Positions 1-9,280 of a DNA stretch of 64,000 nt are shown here, piece by piece. A program made the translations under genes and the position numbers. Location of the stretch: positions 23,676 to 87,675 of the forward strand of contig JAGTRW010000015.1 in NCBI GenBank assembly GCA_018262095.1, in the 5' to 3' direction. This stretch comes from Pseudomonadota bacterium (lineage in GTDB: Bacteria; Pseudomonadota; Gammaproteobacteria; Burkholderiales; Rhodocyclaceae). The first letter of the stretch is position 1. Every line of letters begins with the position of its first letter. The notes under the pieces are model-generated. The model was given only the letters and a program-made list of their open reading frames with translations, was not told where the DNA came from and made no database searches.

Positions 1-345
<345 letters not shown>

Positions 346-452
346 ATTTCTCTCCATTTGCGGACACGGCCGGAATACCGGCCGCTCCTCACTCAATACA
401 GTTCAAACGTTTTTACGTCCGCTTCGCATTCAGCCAAGCGAACGACCCGAAA

Positions 453-1196
453 TTACTGCGCCGACTCTTCGAAGAACTCGTCGCCAGCCGCTGCCGCCGC
501 AACGATTTCCTCGACGAACTGGCTGCGTCCTTCAAGGATCGAATCAGCCACGCCGCGAGCGAACAAACGGATCGCGCTCGACGAGTCATCGTTACCCGGG
601 ATGACGTAATCGATGCCTTCCGGCGAGTGATTGGTATCGACCACGGCGATCACCGGGATGCCCAGCTTGTTGGCTTCGGTGATGGCGATCTTGTGGTAAC
701 CGACGTCGATGACGAACAGCGCGTCGGGCAAGGTGTTCATTTCCTTGATGCCGCCGATCGATTTCTGCAGCTTGACCAGTTCGCGCTGGGTCATCAGCGC
801 TTCCTTCTTGCCGAGCTTCTCGAGCGAACCGTCTTCGACCATCGCTTCCATATCCTTGAGGCGCTTGGTCGACTGCTTGATCGTCTTGAAGTTGGTCAGC
901 ATGCCGCCCAGCCAACGCTGGTCGACGTAGCACGAGCCCGCGCGGATGGCTTCTTCGGCGATGATCTCGCGCGCCTGACGCTTGGTGCTGACGAACAGGA
1001 TATTGCCCTTGTTCGACGACAGCTTGCGAACGAAAGACATCGCTTCGTTGTACTTGGCCAGCGTCTTTTCAAGGTTGACAATGTGAATCTTGCTGCGGGC
1101 GCCGAAGATGTACTGAGCCATCTTGGGGTTCCAGAAGCGGGTTTGGTGGCCGAAGTGAACACCGGCCTCGAGCATTTGACGCATCGTTGTAGACAT
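453..1196 (-). CDS. rpsB: 30S ribosomal protein S2
   Basis: S2 is a structural protein of the small ribosomal subunit that binds S1 and 16S rRNA. The 247-residue product has normal family length and contains the N-terminal signature [20 protein letters not shown], the [13 protein letters not shown] block and the [12 protein letters not shown] motif. It is the first gene of the rpsB-tsf operon. A roughly 180-base leader with a hairpin lies upstream, which would suit the known feedback control of rpsB-tsf by S2; that control is inference here. Confidence 0.97.
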   Translation of the reverse strand: MSTTMRQMLEAGVHFGHQTRFWNPKMAQYIFGARSKIHIVNLEKTLAKYNEAMSFVRKLSSNKGNILFVSTKRQAREIIAEEAIRAGSCYVDQRWLGGMLTNFKTIKQSTKRLKDMEAMVEDGSLEKLGKKEALMTQRELVKLQKSIGGIKEMNTLPDALFVIDVGYHKIAITEANKLGIPVIAVVDTNHSPEGIDYVIPGNDDSSSAIRLFARGVADSILEGRSQFVEEIVAAAAAGDEFFEESAQ

Positions 1197-1241
1197 ATTT
1201 TCGCTTTCATATCAGGGTTAAACCACCATTCGCCCACTTAC

Positions 1242-1266
1242 GCCCGCCGTCAATCCAGCGACGGGC
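1242..1266 (-). promoter_or_regulatory. Hairpin in the rpsB leader (possible S2 autoregulatory site)
   Basis: In the rpsB leader the strand reads GCCCGTC, an 8-base loop, then GACGG-C-GGGC, giving a 7-bp stem with one bulge about 45-70 bases before the rpsB start. Bacterial rpsB leaders are known sites of S2 feedback. This assignment rests on position and stem only. The rest of the 1197-1517 gap holds the promoter for rpsB and, presumably, one for map; no gene is seen in it. Confidence 0.3.
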
Positions 1267-1382
1267 ACCCTTGAACAGGCGAATGTGCGTAATTGACGAA
1301 CCGTTGCCGGTCCGCCTCGCGCGCCACCGTGGCACGCATTCGACACTCATGTTTCACCGACACGGGTCAGCAAAACCCGGCG

Positions 1383-1388
1383 ATTGTA
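1383..1388 (-). promoter_or_regulatory. Extended -10 box of the rpsB-tsf promoter
   Basis: On the minus strand the bases TGATACAAT form an extended -10 element (TG-n-TACAAT). A weak -35 (CTGGAA) lies 18 bases upstream. Transcription would start near 1375 and give a leader of about 180 bases before rpsB. Confidence 0.5.
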
Positions 1389-1517
1389 TCATCGGACGTG
1401 GTGAAATTCCAGTTCCAAGCACGATCGTCGTACCGATCGACAGCAGGCGCGCCAAATTGCCTTAAACCCCGTCTTACCTTATCCTCTGCGACTTCACTCA
1501 ATCTGCCCGGCCCCGAC

Positions 1518-2327
1518 ATGAGCATCACTTTGAAGACTCCCGAAGAAATCGAAAAAATGCGGGTCGCTGGCCGGCTGGCAGCCGAAGTGCTCGATTACAT
1601 TACGCCTTTCATCAAACCCGGAATCACCACCGGCGAGGTGGATAAGCTCTGCCACGACTACATGGTCGATGTTCAGGGCTGCATCCCGGCGCCGCTCAAC
1701 TACGCGCCGCCGGGCTACCAACCGTATCCGAAATCGACCTGCACCTCGGTCAACCACCAGGTCTGCCATGGCGTTCCCGGCGACAAGCAACTCAAGAATG
1801 GCGACATCGTCAATCTTGACATCACCACCATCAAGGACGGCTATCACGGCGATACCAGCCGCATGTTCCAGGTCGGCGAGGTTTCGATTCAGGCCAAGCG
1901 GCTGTGCGAGGTCACTTTCGAATGCCTGTGGCTCGGTATCGCCCAGGTCAAGCCAGGCGCCCGGCTCGGCGATATCGGCCACACCATCCAGAGCTACGCT
2001 GAACAATGCGGATTTTCGGTGGTTCGCGAATTCTGCGGCCATGGCATCGGCGCCCGCTTCCACGAAGATCCGCAGGTCGTGCACTACGGCAAGCCAGGCA
2101 CCGGCGTCGAACTCAAAGCCAACATGATTTTCACCATCGAACCGATGATCAACGCCGGCAAGGCGGCGATCCGCGAACTGGCCGACGGCTGGACGATCGT
2201 CACCAAGGACCACAGCCTGTCGGCGCAGTGGGAACACACCATCCTGGTGAGCGAAACGGGATTCGAAGTGCTGACGGTCTCCGCCGCTACGCGCCAGCCG
2301 CCGCAATGGATCGAGCTTCCCCGATGA
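1518..2327 (+). CDS. map: Methionine aminopeptidase type I
   Basis: Removes the initiator methionine from nascent proteins in the cytosol. The 269-residue product begins [25 protein letters not shown]. It keeps the metal-binding positions of the pita-bread fold: [19 protein letters not shown] (two Asp), [15 protein letters not shown] (His), IFTIEPMI (Glu) and the final QWEHT (Glu). The ATG at 1518 was chosen because family homology begins exactly there; the frame is open further upstream but has no similarity. Its stop overlaps the glnD start (ATGA). Divergent from rpsB, the usual betaproteobacterial arrangement. Confidence 0.97.
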   Translation: MSITLKTPEEIEKMRVAGRLAAEVLDYITPFIKPGITTGEVDKLCHDYMVDVQGCIPAPLNYAPPGYQPYPKSTCTSVNHQVCHGVPGDKQLKNGDIVNLDITTIKDGYHGDTSRMFQVGEVSIQAKRLCEVTFECLWLGIAQVKPGARLGDIGHTIQSYAEQCGFSVVREFCGHGIGARFHEDPQVVHYGKPGTGVELKANMIFTIEPMINAGKAAIRELADGWTIVTKDHSLSAQWEHTILVSETGFEVLTVSAATRQPPQWIELPR

Positions 2328-4906
2328 AGCTCGATTCCGCCGCGCGCTTGGGCCTGCTCACCCGTTACAAGTCGCGGCTGCAAACGGGTCAAGCGACGGT
2401 TTGCGCACGCTACCTTGCCCAAGGCGACACCAGCGCACTGCTCAGCGAACGCTGCGCGCTGATCGACGACGTGCTGCGCGACCTGTGGCGCGAACTGCAG
2501 TTTCCGGACAGTCTGGCGCTGGTCGCCGTCGGCGGTTATGGCCGCGGCCTGTTGTGGCCGGCGTCCGATATCGACCTGCTGCTGCTGCTGCCGGGACCGC
2601 CCGATGCGGCGCTCGCTGCACAACTCGAACAGGTGGTCGGCCTATTCTGGGATATCGGCCTGGAAATCGGCCATAGCGTGCGCACTGTCGACGACTGCAT
2701 CGAAGAGGCTGCCGGCGATCTGACGGTGCAGACGGCGTTGGTCGAGGCCCGCTTGCTGATCGGCAGCGATGCGCTGTTCGCCCAATTTTCGGCGCGCTTC
2801 AGGGAAATCCTCGATCCGCAGGCTTTCTTCCAATCCAAACGCATGGAGCAGGACGAGCGCTACCGGCGTTTTCAGGACTCGCCCTACAGCCTCGAGCCGA
2901 ACTGCAAGGAGAGCCCAGGCGGTCTGCGCGACCTGCAAAGCATCCTCTGGATCGCACAGGCAGCCGGCTACGGCAACAGCTGGCAGGATCTGCAGCACCA
3001 CGGCTTCATTACGCACGCCGAAGCCAAGGGCCTGGAACGGCGCGAGCGCTTCCTGCAGCGCCTGCGCATCGAGTTGCACCTGCTCGCTGGCCGGCGTGAA
3101 GACCGCCTGCTGTTCGACTACCAGACCGCGCTCGCCGAGCGACTCGGCTATACGGCAACGCCAACCCGGCGCGTCAGCGAACAGTTGATGCAGGAGTATT
3201 TCCAGACCGCCAAGACGGTGACCCAACTCAACACCATCCTGCTGCAGAACATGGGCACCGCCATTTTTCCGCCGCCCGAACAGACGCCGCAGGAAATCAA
3301 CGCGCGCTTCCAGAATACGCACCAGTTGCTCGACGTGGTTGACGAAGCGGTGTTCAACCAGACGCCGGGGGCCATTCTCGAAGCCTTTCTGCTGCTGCAG
3401 CAACACTCCGAACTCAAAGGCATGACGGCGCGAACGATCCGCGCGCTGTGGCGCGCGCGCACGCTGATCGACGACGATTTTCGCGCCGACCCGGCGAACA
3501 AGGCGTGTTTCGTCGAGATCTTCAAGCAGCCCAAAGGCGTACTGCACGAGCTGCGACGAATGAACCAATTCGACATCCTGGGCCGCTACCTGCCCAACTT
3601 CGGCGCCATCGTCGGCCAGATGCAGCACGACCTGTTCCACGCCTACACCGTCGACCAGCACACGCTCAAGGTGCTCGGCAACCTGCGCCGCTTTTCGGAA
3701 AGCGAATTCGGCCACGAATACCCGTTCTGCAGCCAGCTGATCAGCGACTTCGACCGGCCCTGGCTGCTCTATATTGCCGCGCTCTTTCACGACATCGCCA
3801 AGGGCCGCGGCGGCGGCCATTCGGAACTCGGCGCCGTCGACGCGCGCGAATTTTGCGAAAGTCACGGGCTACCCGCCGAAGACACCGAACTCGTTGCCTG
3901 GATCGTGCTCAACCACCTGCTGATGTCGAACGTCGCGCAAAAACAGGACATCGCCGACCCCGACGTCATCACCGCCTTTGCCGCGACGGTCGCCGACGAG
4001 CGCCATTTGACGGCGCTCTACCTCTTTTCGGTCGCCGACATTCGCGGCACCAGCCCGAAAGTCTGGAACAGCTGGAAGGGTCAGTTGCTCGAACAGCTCT
4101 TCAGCCAGACCCGCCGCCTGCTGCTGTCCGACGGCAAGGCGCCGGTGACGCAGGGGATCATCAAGGAACGGCAAGAGGAAGCGATGCGCTTGCTGCGCTA
4201 CTTCGCGGTACCCGAAGCGGCGCATCAACGCCTCTGGGACCAGCTCGACACCGTCTATTTTCTGCGCCATTCGGCCGAGGAAATCGCCTGGCACGCGCGC
4301 GCGCTGCACTACCGCGTCGACAGCGCGCAGCCGGTAGTCAAGGCGCGCATCAATCCGCACGGCGACGGCATCGAGGTGATGGCCTACACGCTCGATCAGC
4401 GCTATCTGTTTGCGCGCCTGGTCGGCTTCTTCGGCCGTGCCGGCTACAGCATCATGGACGCCAAGATCCACACCACGCGTCACGGCTACGCGCTCGACAG
4501 CTTCATGCTGCTCGACGTTTCCGGCCGCGACAACGACCGCAGCATGATCAGCTACATCGAACACGAACTGACCGCGCGCCTGACCCGGCAGATTCCGCCC
4601 GAGCCGCCCGCCGGCGGACGCGTTTCGCGCCAGGTCAAGCACTTCCCGATCCAGCCGCAGGTGACCATCCAGCCCGATGAAAAAGAACAACTCTTCGTGC
4701 TTTCGGTGAGCGCCTCCGACCGCACCGGACTGCTCTATACGGTGGCCATGGCACTGGCGGCGCACGACGCCAATCTGCACACGGCCAAGATCGTCACGCT
4801 CGGCGAACGCGTCGAGGATACCTTCCTGATCAGCGGCGGCGATCTGGGCAATAGCGCCGGCCGAATGAAACTGGAAGCCGAACTGCTCGAGCAACTCAAA
4901 GGCTAA
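2324..4906 (+). CDS. glnD: Bifunctional uridylyltransferase/uridylyl-removing enzyme GlnD
   Basis: The glutamine sensor that uridylylates PII (GlnB/GlnK) when nitrogen is scarce and deuridylylates it when glutamine is high, thereby setting glutamine synthetase activity. The 860 residues hold, in order: the nucleotidyltransferase domain with [19 protein letters not shown] (residues about 68-86), the GlnD PII-uridylyltransferase middle domain ([14 protein letters not shown]), the HD hydrolase domain ([15 protein letters not shown], about residue 490), and two C-terminal ACT domains that bind glutamine ([16 protein letters not shown] and [14 protein letters not shown]). ATG at 2324 overlaps the map stop, so translation is probably coupled. 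Confidence 0.97.
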   Translation: MKLDSAARLGLLTRYKSRLQTGQATVCARYLAQGDTSALLSERCALIDDVLRDLWRELQFPDSLALVAVGGYGRGLLWPASDIDLLLLLPGPPDAALAAQLEQVVGLFWDIGLEIGHSVRTVDDCIEEAAGDLTVQTALVEARLLIGSDALFAQFSARFREILDPQAFFQSKRMEQDERYRRFQDSPYSLEPNCKESPGGLRDLQSILWIAQAAGYGNSWQDLQHHGFITHAEAKGLERRERFLQRLRIELHLLAGRREDRLLFDYQTALAERLGYTATPTRRVSEQLMQEYFQTAKTVTQLNTILLQNMGTAIFPPPEQTPQEINARFQNTHQLLDVVDEAVFNQTPGAILEAFLLLQQHSELKGMTARTIRALWRARTLIDDDFRADPANKACFVEIFKQPKGVLHELRRMNQFDILGRYLPNFGAIVGQMQHDLFHAYTVDQHTLKVLGNLRRFSESEFGHEYPFCSQLISDFDRPWLLYIAALFHDIAKGRGGGHSELGAVDAREFCESHGLPAEDTELVAWIVLNHLLMSNVAQKQDIADPDVITAFAATVADERHLTALYLFSVADIRGTSPKVWNSWKGQLLEQLFSQTRRLLLSDGKAPVTQGIIKERQEEAMRLLRYFAVPEAAHQRLWDQLDTVYFLRHSAEEIAWHARALHYRVDSAQPVVKARINPHGDGIEVMAYTLDQRYLFARLVGFFGRAGYSIMDAKIHTTRHGYALDSFMLLDVSGRDNDRSMISYIEHELTARLTRQIPPEPPAGGRVSRQVKHFPIQPQVTIQPDEKEQLFVLSVSASDRTGLLYTVAMALAAHDANLHTAKIVTLGERVEDTFLISGGDLGNSAGRMKLEAELLEQLKG

Positions 4907-4948
4907 CGCCCAAGCTTGCAACATCGCGCCGAACAAAGGACGGCGAAA

Positions 4949-6031
4949 ATGGATATCTCGGTCATCGGCGCAAGTGGCGGCTGCGGTCGCGAAGTCGTCA
5001 CCCGGCTGGTCAGCGGCGGCGTTCTCGGACGCCGCGAACTGCTGCAGCTGGTCGGCGGCAATCCGCAATCGAGCCGCCCGAGCTATCTGCACGGCCTGCG
5101 CGCCGACCTGCAGGACGCCTACGCCGAAAACATCCCCGAAATCGACGTCACCGACGATGCCGACGAGATCGTCGGCGACATCGTGGTGATGGCCGCCGGA
5201 GCGACCTTCCCGACCGACTCGGCCAAAGCCGGTGGCCTGCAGAGTCGTGACGACCTGGCGCGCGCCAACCACGCGCTGTTCGAACATTTCGCCGCCGCCG
5301 TCGCACGCAACCGCAAGGGCAATCCGCCGGTGGTGATCGTGCTCAGCAACCCGGTCGAACTCGGCGTCCATGTCTTCTGTCGCCACCTGCCGCGCGAATA
5401 TGTTCTCGGTATGGGCGCGTTCAGCGATTCGCAGCGTTTCCGCTGGGAAATCGCCAGTCAGCTCGGCGTCGTCCGCCAGCGCGTGCACGCTTCGATGGCC
5501 GGCGAACACGGTCTGGGCATGGTGCCGCTGTGGTCGACGGTACGCATCCACGGCCTGCAGCCCGACGAGCTCGCGGCGACCATCGCGCGGCTGCGCGACG
5601 GCACCGTCTCGGCCGATTTCCCGGCGCGCCTGGCGGCCGAGCACGCGGCGCTGATGGCGCAGATGATGGCCGACCCGATCGACGGCCCGGTGCGCGCGCT
5701 GGCGCGCGTCGCCCGCCTGCCGCCCGATCTGCGCGTCGCCTTGAAACCGTTTCCGGTGCACTATTCGCAGGCCAAGACGATTTCCGCGACGGCGACCGCC
5801 ACCGTCGAGCTGGTGACCGCGCTGTGCGAAGGCCGCGCCGTCGAGATCTGCGCGCAGTACCAGCACCGCGGCGAACTGGGAATACACGGCCCGATCGGCA
5901 ACCGATTGATTCTCGAAGGCGCGGTGCGGCGCGTGGTGCCCGGCGACGACCTTAGCGACGAGGAACTCGCGCTGCTGCAAGCCTGCGGGGTGCGCTGCCG
6001 CAGCAAGATACGGGAGTGGAGCCATGACTGA
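4949..6031 (+). CDS. Malate/lactate dehydrogenase family protein of uncertain substrate
   Basis: A 360-residue NAD(P)-dependent 2-hydroxyacid dehydrogenase of the LDH/MDH superfamily. The N-terminal Rossmann fold shows GASGGCGREV, and VLSNPVEL precedes the substrate domain. The catalytic Asp/Arg pair is in AFSDSQRF and the catalytic His in MAGEHGLGM. In the mobile substrate loop the second arginine is kept (QSRDDLARAN), but the first MDH-type arginine before it is replaced within TDSAKAGG, so neither a malate nor a lactate label is secure. The start is ATG 4949 with AAGGA eight bases upstream. It overlaps the next ACT-domain gene by eight bases. Confidence 0.7.
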   Translation: MDISVIGASGGCGREVVTRLVSGGVLGRRELLQLVGGNPQSSRPSYLHGLRADLQDAYAENIPEIDVTDDADEIVGDIVVMAAGATFPTDSAKAGGLQSRDDLARANHALFEHFAAAVARNRKGNPPVVIVLSNPVELGVHVFCRHLPREYVLGMGAFSDSQRFRWEIASQLGVVRQRVHASMAGEHGLGMVPLWSTVRIHGLQPDELAATIARLRDGTVSADFPARLAAEHAALMAQMMADPIDGPVRALARVARLPPDLRVALKPFPVHYSQAKTISATATATVELVTALCEGRAVEICAQYQHRGELGIHGPIGNRLILEGAVRRVVPGDDLSDEELALLQACGVRCRSKIREWSHD

Positions 6032-6512
6032 CTTAACCTGCGCCAGCGCATTCCCGCAGCAGATCATCGCCATCGAGCTGCAGGATAGACCCGGCAGCGT
6101 CAATAGCGTCGCCGAGGTGTTCTCGGGGCGCGGTCTGCAGATCGAAGCTTTCCACGGCACCGCCGGGGATCTCAATGCCGACGGCCATGCCCACGCGCTG
6201 ATCGTTTTTTGCGCCGGCGCCGACCGCGCCAGCCTGGTCACCCGCGTGCTGCGGCGATTGTCCAGCGTACGCAGCGCCGAACTGCTCGGCGCTGACGACC
6301 CACGCCTGATCGAGTCGGTGCTGATCGCCCGCAGCAACGGCCGGCCGCCGGCCGGCATCAGCGTCTGCGCGCTCGGCGCGCAGACCGCGTTGGCCGCCGG
6401 ATCGCCTGCCGCAATGCACGCCTGGCTCGCCGGCGATGACGCGCCGCAACGGCTCGGCGCGCTGCGCCTCGACCTGCTGCGCGATGCACCGGACGGTCCT
6501 CTGGCCAACTAA
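6024..6512 (+). CDS. ACT-domain protein
   Basis: A 162-residue cytoplasmic protein whose first half (about residues 12-85) matches an ACT fold resembling that of acetolactate-synthase small subunits: IAIELQDRPGSVNSVAEVFSG followed by a predicted beta-alpha-beta run. The C-terminal half is Ala/Leu-rich and unrecognised. ACT domains commonly bind amino acids and regulate partner enzymes. The start overlaps the end of the dehydrogenase-like gene by eight bases, so the two are probably co-translated and may form a regulated enzyme; this is inference. No acetolactate synthase large subunit is nearby. Confidence 0.6.
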   Translation: MTDLTCASAFPQQIIAIELQDRPGSVNSVAEVFSGRGLQIEAFHGTAGDLNADGHAHALIVFCAGADRASLVTRVLRRLSSVRSAELLGADDPRLIESVLIARSNGRPPAGISVCALGAQTALAAGSPAAMHAWLAGDDAPQRLGALRLDLLRDAPDGPLAN

Positions 6513-6542
6513 TCGCCGCCGTCAGAACTTATCGTGTTCGGA

Positions 6543-6548
6543 TATAAT
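6543..6548 (+). promoter_or_regulatory. Candidate -10 box of the aryl-polyene operon
   Basis: A perfect TATAAT lies 109 bases before the first pigment gene, in the only non-coding gap (6513-6656) upstream of the 15-kb operon. The -35 region (GTCAGA, spacing 16) is weak, which would suit activator dependence. An A-rich tract (6584-6592) and a T-run near 6630 follow in the leader. Confidence 0.45.
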
Positions 6549-6656
6549 CGCGGCGTTGCTGGTGCAGGCCTTTTAATCACATCACGGAAAAAAAGGTGAC
6601 GGCCGTAGCGCCATCCCCTTCGGAAATTTTTCTGTTGCCTGTCGAAAGAATTGCCT

Positions 6657-7352
6657 TTGCCAACGAATAGCCTGGACTGGACGGTATCGATTGGCCGCTC
6701 GGCGGTGTGGCGGACTCGCGCTCATCAAGACGGATCGCGCGCTGCGCCCGATGTCTCTTTTGTCGATCCACTGCTGCGGCGACGGCTTAGTTCGCTGGCA
6801 AAAATGGCGCTCAAAGTGGCTCATGACTGTGCCCACGACATCGCTGACGTACGCATTGTCTATGCCTCCCGCCACGGAGAGCTGACGCGAACGACGGCAA
6901 TGCTCGGCGATCTCGCGCAGGATCAGGAATTGTCGCCGACAGCCTTCAGCCTCTCTGTTCTCAATGCCAGCACCGGATTATTTTCAATTCTCCAGAACAA
7001 TACCGCGCCGTCAACGGCGATCTCAGCGTGTGCTGCGAGTTTCGGCTACGGACTGCTCGAGGCCTGCCAGCAACTCGCTGACCAGCCGGAGCAACCGGTC
7101 CTGCTGGTCTATGCCGACGAACCGCCGCCCGACGTCTACGGCGAAGTCGAGCTGAGCCAACCGCCGGCCCATGCCGTCGCGCTGCTACTGCAGAGCAATG
7201 CGCCCAGGCAGATCACCTGCCGCGTTTCGGCCGACGAGGCGCCCGCCAGCGTTGAAGCCCAGTCGAGCGCCTTTATTCGCTGCCTTGAAGCGGGTGAGGC
7301 CAGCTGGCGCGGTGAAGGCCAGCGCTGGACCTGGAGCACGCGCCAGCGATGA
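6657..7352 (+). CDS. Ketosynthase-like chain-length factor, N-terminal half only (ApeC-like)
   Basis: The 231 residues match the beta-ketoacyl-synthase N-terminal-like family found first or early in aryl-polyene clusters. The family block FVDPLLRRRLSSLAKMAL is present, followed by the ketosynthase nucleophile-elbow region ISACAASFGYGLLEA. There is no C-terminal thiolase half, so it cannot be a full ketosynthase; in known APE systems such a protein pairs with a complete ketosynthase. A Cys (residue 125) sits in the elbow. No ATG fits: TTG 6657 is preferred because GAAAG lies eight bases upstream, and TTG 6651 is the alternative. Its end overlaps the next gene by 4 nt. Confidence 0.75.
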   Translation: MPTNSLDWTVSIGRSAVWRTRAHQDGSRAAPDVSFVDPLLRRRLSSLAKMALKVAHDCAHDIADVRIVYASRHGELTRTTAMLGDLAQDQELSPTAFSLSVLNASTGLFSILQNNTAPSTAISACAASFGYGLLEACQQLADQPEQPVLLVYADEPPPDVYGEVELSQPPAHAVALLLQSNAPRQITCRVSADEAPASVEAQSSAFIRCLEAGEASWRGEGQRWTWSTRQR

Positions 7353-8125
7353 CCGCCAACGTCAATTACTACTGGCGGCTAGCCGCCACCGGTGGCTGTT
7401 TCGCGGCCTTTGGCGGCGGCGCTCTGGCCTTGTCGCTGCTGGTCTTCCCGCTGCTCCTGCTGGTTCCCGAAAAATCGCGCTCGCGCCAGGCGCGCCGGAT
7501 CATTCACCAATCCTTCGTTGCCTTCATCGGACTGATGGAAAGCGTCGGCATCATGCGCCTCGAAGTGATCGGCGGCGAGCGACTTAAGAATTGCCGTAAC
7601 GCGCTGGTGCTGGCCAATCACCCGACGCTGATCGATGTCGTCGCGCTGATTTCGCTGATGCCGGAAGCGAGCTGCGTGGTCAAGCGGGCACTCTGGCAGA
7701 ACCCCTTTCTCGGTGGCGTCGTGCGCGCCGCCGGCTACGTCAGCAACGCCGAACCCGAGAATCTGATCGAAGACTGCGCCGATGACCTCGCCGCCGGCAA
7801 CCCGCTGATCATTTTCCCCGAAGGAACGCGCAGCGCGCCCGATCAGCCGCTGCATTTCCTGCGCGGCGCCGCTTACGTTGCGTTGAAGAGCGGGATGCCC
7901 ATCCTGCCGGTACTGATCGACTGCAGCCCGACCACGCTGACCAAGCGCGAGAAGTGGTACCACATCCCGCGGCGGCGCTTTCGCTTGCGCCTTGACGTGC
8001 GCTCGCCGATCGACCCTTGCCGCTGGATCGACGCCGGAGCCCCCCCGACCATCGCGGCGCGCCAGCTGACCCAAGCCTTCGAAACCTACTTCACCAAGGA
8101 ACTTCTACGTGACGAACACCATTGA
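7349..8125 (+). CDS. PlsC-type lysophospholipid/polyene acyltransferase (ApeD-like)
   Basis: A 258-residue membrane-associated acyltransferase of the 1-acylglycerol-3-phosphate O-acyltransferase family. The N-terminal hydrophobic segment (about residues 12-40) should anchor it. The catalytic HX4D motif is ANHPTLIDVV (about residue 90) and the FPEGTRS acceptor motif is near residue 155. In aryl-polyene clusters this family sits at this place and is thought to help attach the polyene to its lipid or glycan anchor; the exact acceptor is unknown. ATGA overlap with the preceding gene. Confidence 0.85.
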   Translation: MTANVNYYWRLAATGGCFAAFGGGALALSLLVFPLLLLVPEKSRSRQARRIIHQSFVAFIGLMESVGIMRLEVIGGERLKNCRNALVLANHPTLIDVVALISLMPEASCVVKRALWQNPFLGGVVRAAGYVSNAEPENLIEDCADDLAAGNPLIIFPEGTRSAPDQPLHFLRGAAYVALKSGMPILPVLIDCSPTTLTKREKWYHIPRRRFRLRLDVRSPIDPCRWIDAGAPPTIAARQLTQAFETYFTKELLRDEHH

Positions 8126-8402
8126 CGACGCTCAACAAACCAAGGCCCTGGCGCTTGAAATCAAGCGCCTGATTATCGACGCGCTCGAGCTCGAGGACAC
8201 CCAGCCCGACGACATCGAAGACGATGCGCCGCTCTTTGGCGACGACGGCCTGGGCCTCGATTCGATCGACGCGCTCGAACTGGGAATCGCGCTGCGCAAG
8301 CAGTACCAGTTTCAGCTCGAAGCGACCGACGCCGGCAACCGCGAGCATTTTCGCTCGGTTAGCACGCTGGTGCGCCTGGTGCAGACGCAGCGCGCCGTCT
8401 AG
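8109..8402 (+). CDS. Acyl carrier protein 1 of the pigment operon (ApeE-like)
   Basis: A 97-residue acidic carrier protein. The phosphopantetheine attachment motif is GLDSIDALEL with the modified serine at residue 52. It is slightly longer than a standard ACP because of an N-terminal extension (residues 1-20) and a long loop before the last helix. The GTG start at 8109 overlaps the acyltransferase by 17 bases, implying translational coupling. In APE pathways the paired ACPs carry the aryl starter and the growing polyene chain. Confidence 0.9.
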   Translation: MTNTIDDAQQTKALALEIKRLIIDALELEDTQPDDIEDDAPLFGDDGLGLDSIDALELGIALRKQYQFQLEATDAGNREHFRSVSTLVRLVQTQRAV

Positions 8403-8452
8403 AATCTTCTGAGACACCAACAACATACCATCAGCATAACAAGGGACAAGCA

Positions 8453-8698
8453 ATGACCGATCAACAGATTCTCGAAAAACTCAAGGCCATTCTCGCTGAA
8501 GCTTTTGAGATCAATCCGGAACACGTCAAGCCGGAATCACGCCTGTTCGATGAACTCGAACTCGACAGCATCGACGCCGTCGACCTGGCGATCAAGCTGC
8601 AGGAAATGACCGGAAAACGCATCAAGCCCGAGGATTTCAAGACGGTACGCACGGTCGGCGATGTCATCAGCACCGTGCATCTGCTGCTCGCTGCCTGA
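8453..8698 (+). CDS. Acyl carrier protein 2 of the pigment operon (ApeF-like)
   Basis: An 81-residue acyl carrier protein with the motif ELDSIDAVDL and phosphopantetheinyl serine at residue 39. It starts with ATG preceded by a strong AAGGGA ribosome site, after a 50-base gap, one of the few non-overlapping junctions of the operon. That suggests it is translated at a higher level than its neighbours, in keeping with a carrier shared by several enzymes (inference). Confidence 0.92.
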   Translation: MTDQQILEKLKAILAEAFEINPEHVKPESRLFDELELDSIDAVDLAIKLQEMTGKRIKPEDFKTVRTVGDVISTVHLLLAA

Positions 8699-8722
8699 CG
8701 CGTCCAACCAGGCCAACGGTCG

Positions 8723-9280
8723 ATGACCGCTCAACGAATCTTCCAGGCGCTGCTGTGGCTGGCCTACCCGCCGCTGATCTACTTCGGCCTGCATTTCGCC
8801 GAACCGCGCCAGGTCGCTCTGTTGCTCGCGCTGCTACTGTTGCTGCGCCGGCGCCGCGACGCCGCTCGCCTGCTCGCCGGGCTGTCGCGCGCTGATTTGG
8901 CGGTGCTCGTCGCGCTGCTCGCGCTGGCCGGAGCGACGGCGCTGACCAACAGCGAAACGCTGCTGCGTCTCTATCCGGCGGCAGTGAACCTTGGCCTACT
9001 GCTGCTCTTCGGCCTCTCGCTGCGCGCGCCGCCGTCGCTGGTCGAACGCTTTGCGCGCTTGCGCGACCCCCTGCTGCCGCCCGCCGGTGTCCGCTATACC
9101 CGGCGCGTCACCCAAGTGTGGTGCGCCTTCTTCGTGGTCAACGGCGGCATCGCCGGCTATACGGCGCTGTCATCGAGCCGCGAGACATGGGCGTTGTACA
9201 ACGGTCTGATCGCCTACATCTTGATGGGCGCGCTGTTTTCAGGCGAGTGGCTGATCCGGCGCCGCCTGCTTGCGCGATGA
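8723..9280 (+). CDS. COG4648-type integral membrane protein (ApeG-like)
   Basis: A 185-residue membrane protein with about five predicted hydrophobic segments (residues 8-24, 31-42, 58-75, 85-97, 135-150 and a last one near 160-178, the second being short). Proteins of this kind occur at this position in aryl-polyene clusters and are often misnamed DNA gyrase subunit B in databases. Its molecular role is not known; a part in anchoring or moving the polyene across the inner membrane is plausible. Its stop overlaps the start of the ligase gene (ATGA). Confidence 0.7.
   Translation: MTAQRIFQALLWLAYPPLIYFGLHFAEPRQVALLLALLLLLRRRRDAARLLAGLSRADLAVLVALLALAGATALTNSETLLRLYPAAVNLGLLLLFGLSLRAPPSLVERFARLRDPLLPPAGVRYTRRVTQVWCAFFVVNGGIAGYTALSSSRETWALYNGLIAYILMGALFSGEWLIRRRLLAR

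Noticed and set aside
3869..6508. 879-codon open frame on the minus strand opposite glnD and the dehydrogenase/ACT genes
   Set aside because: It has no recognisable protein character and is the reverse-frame echo of GC-rich coding sequence that carries glnD, the dehydrogenase-like gene and the ACT gene.
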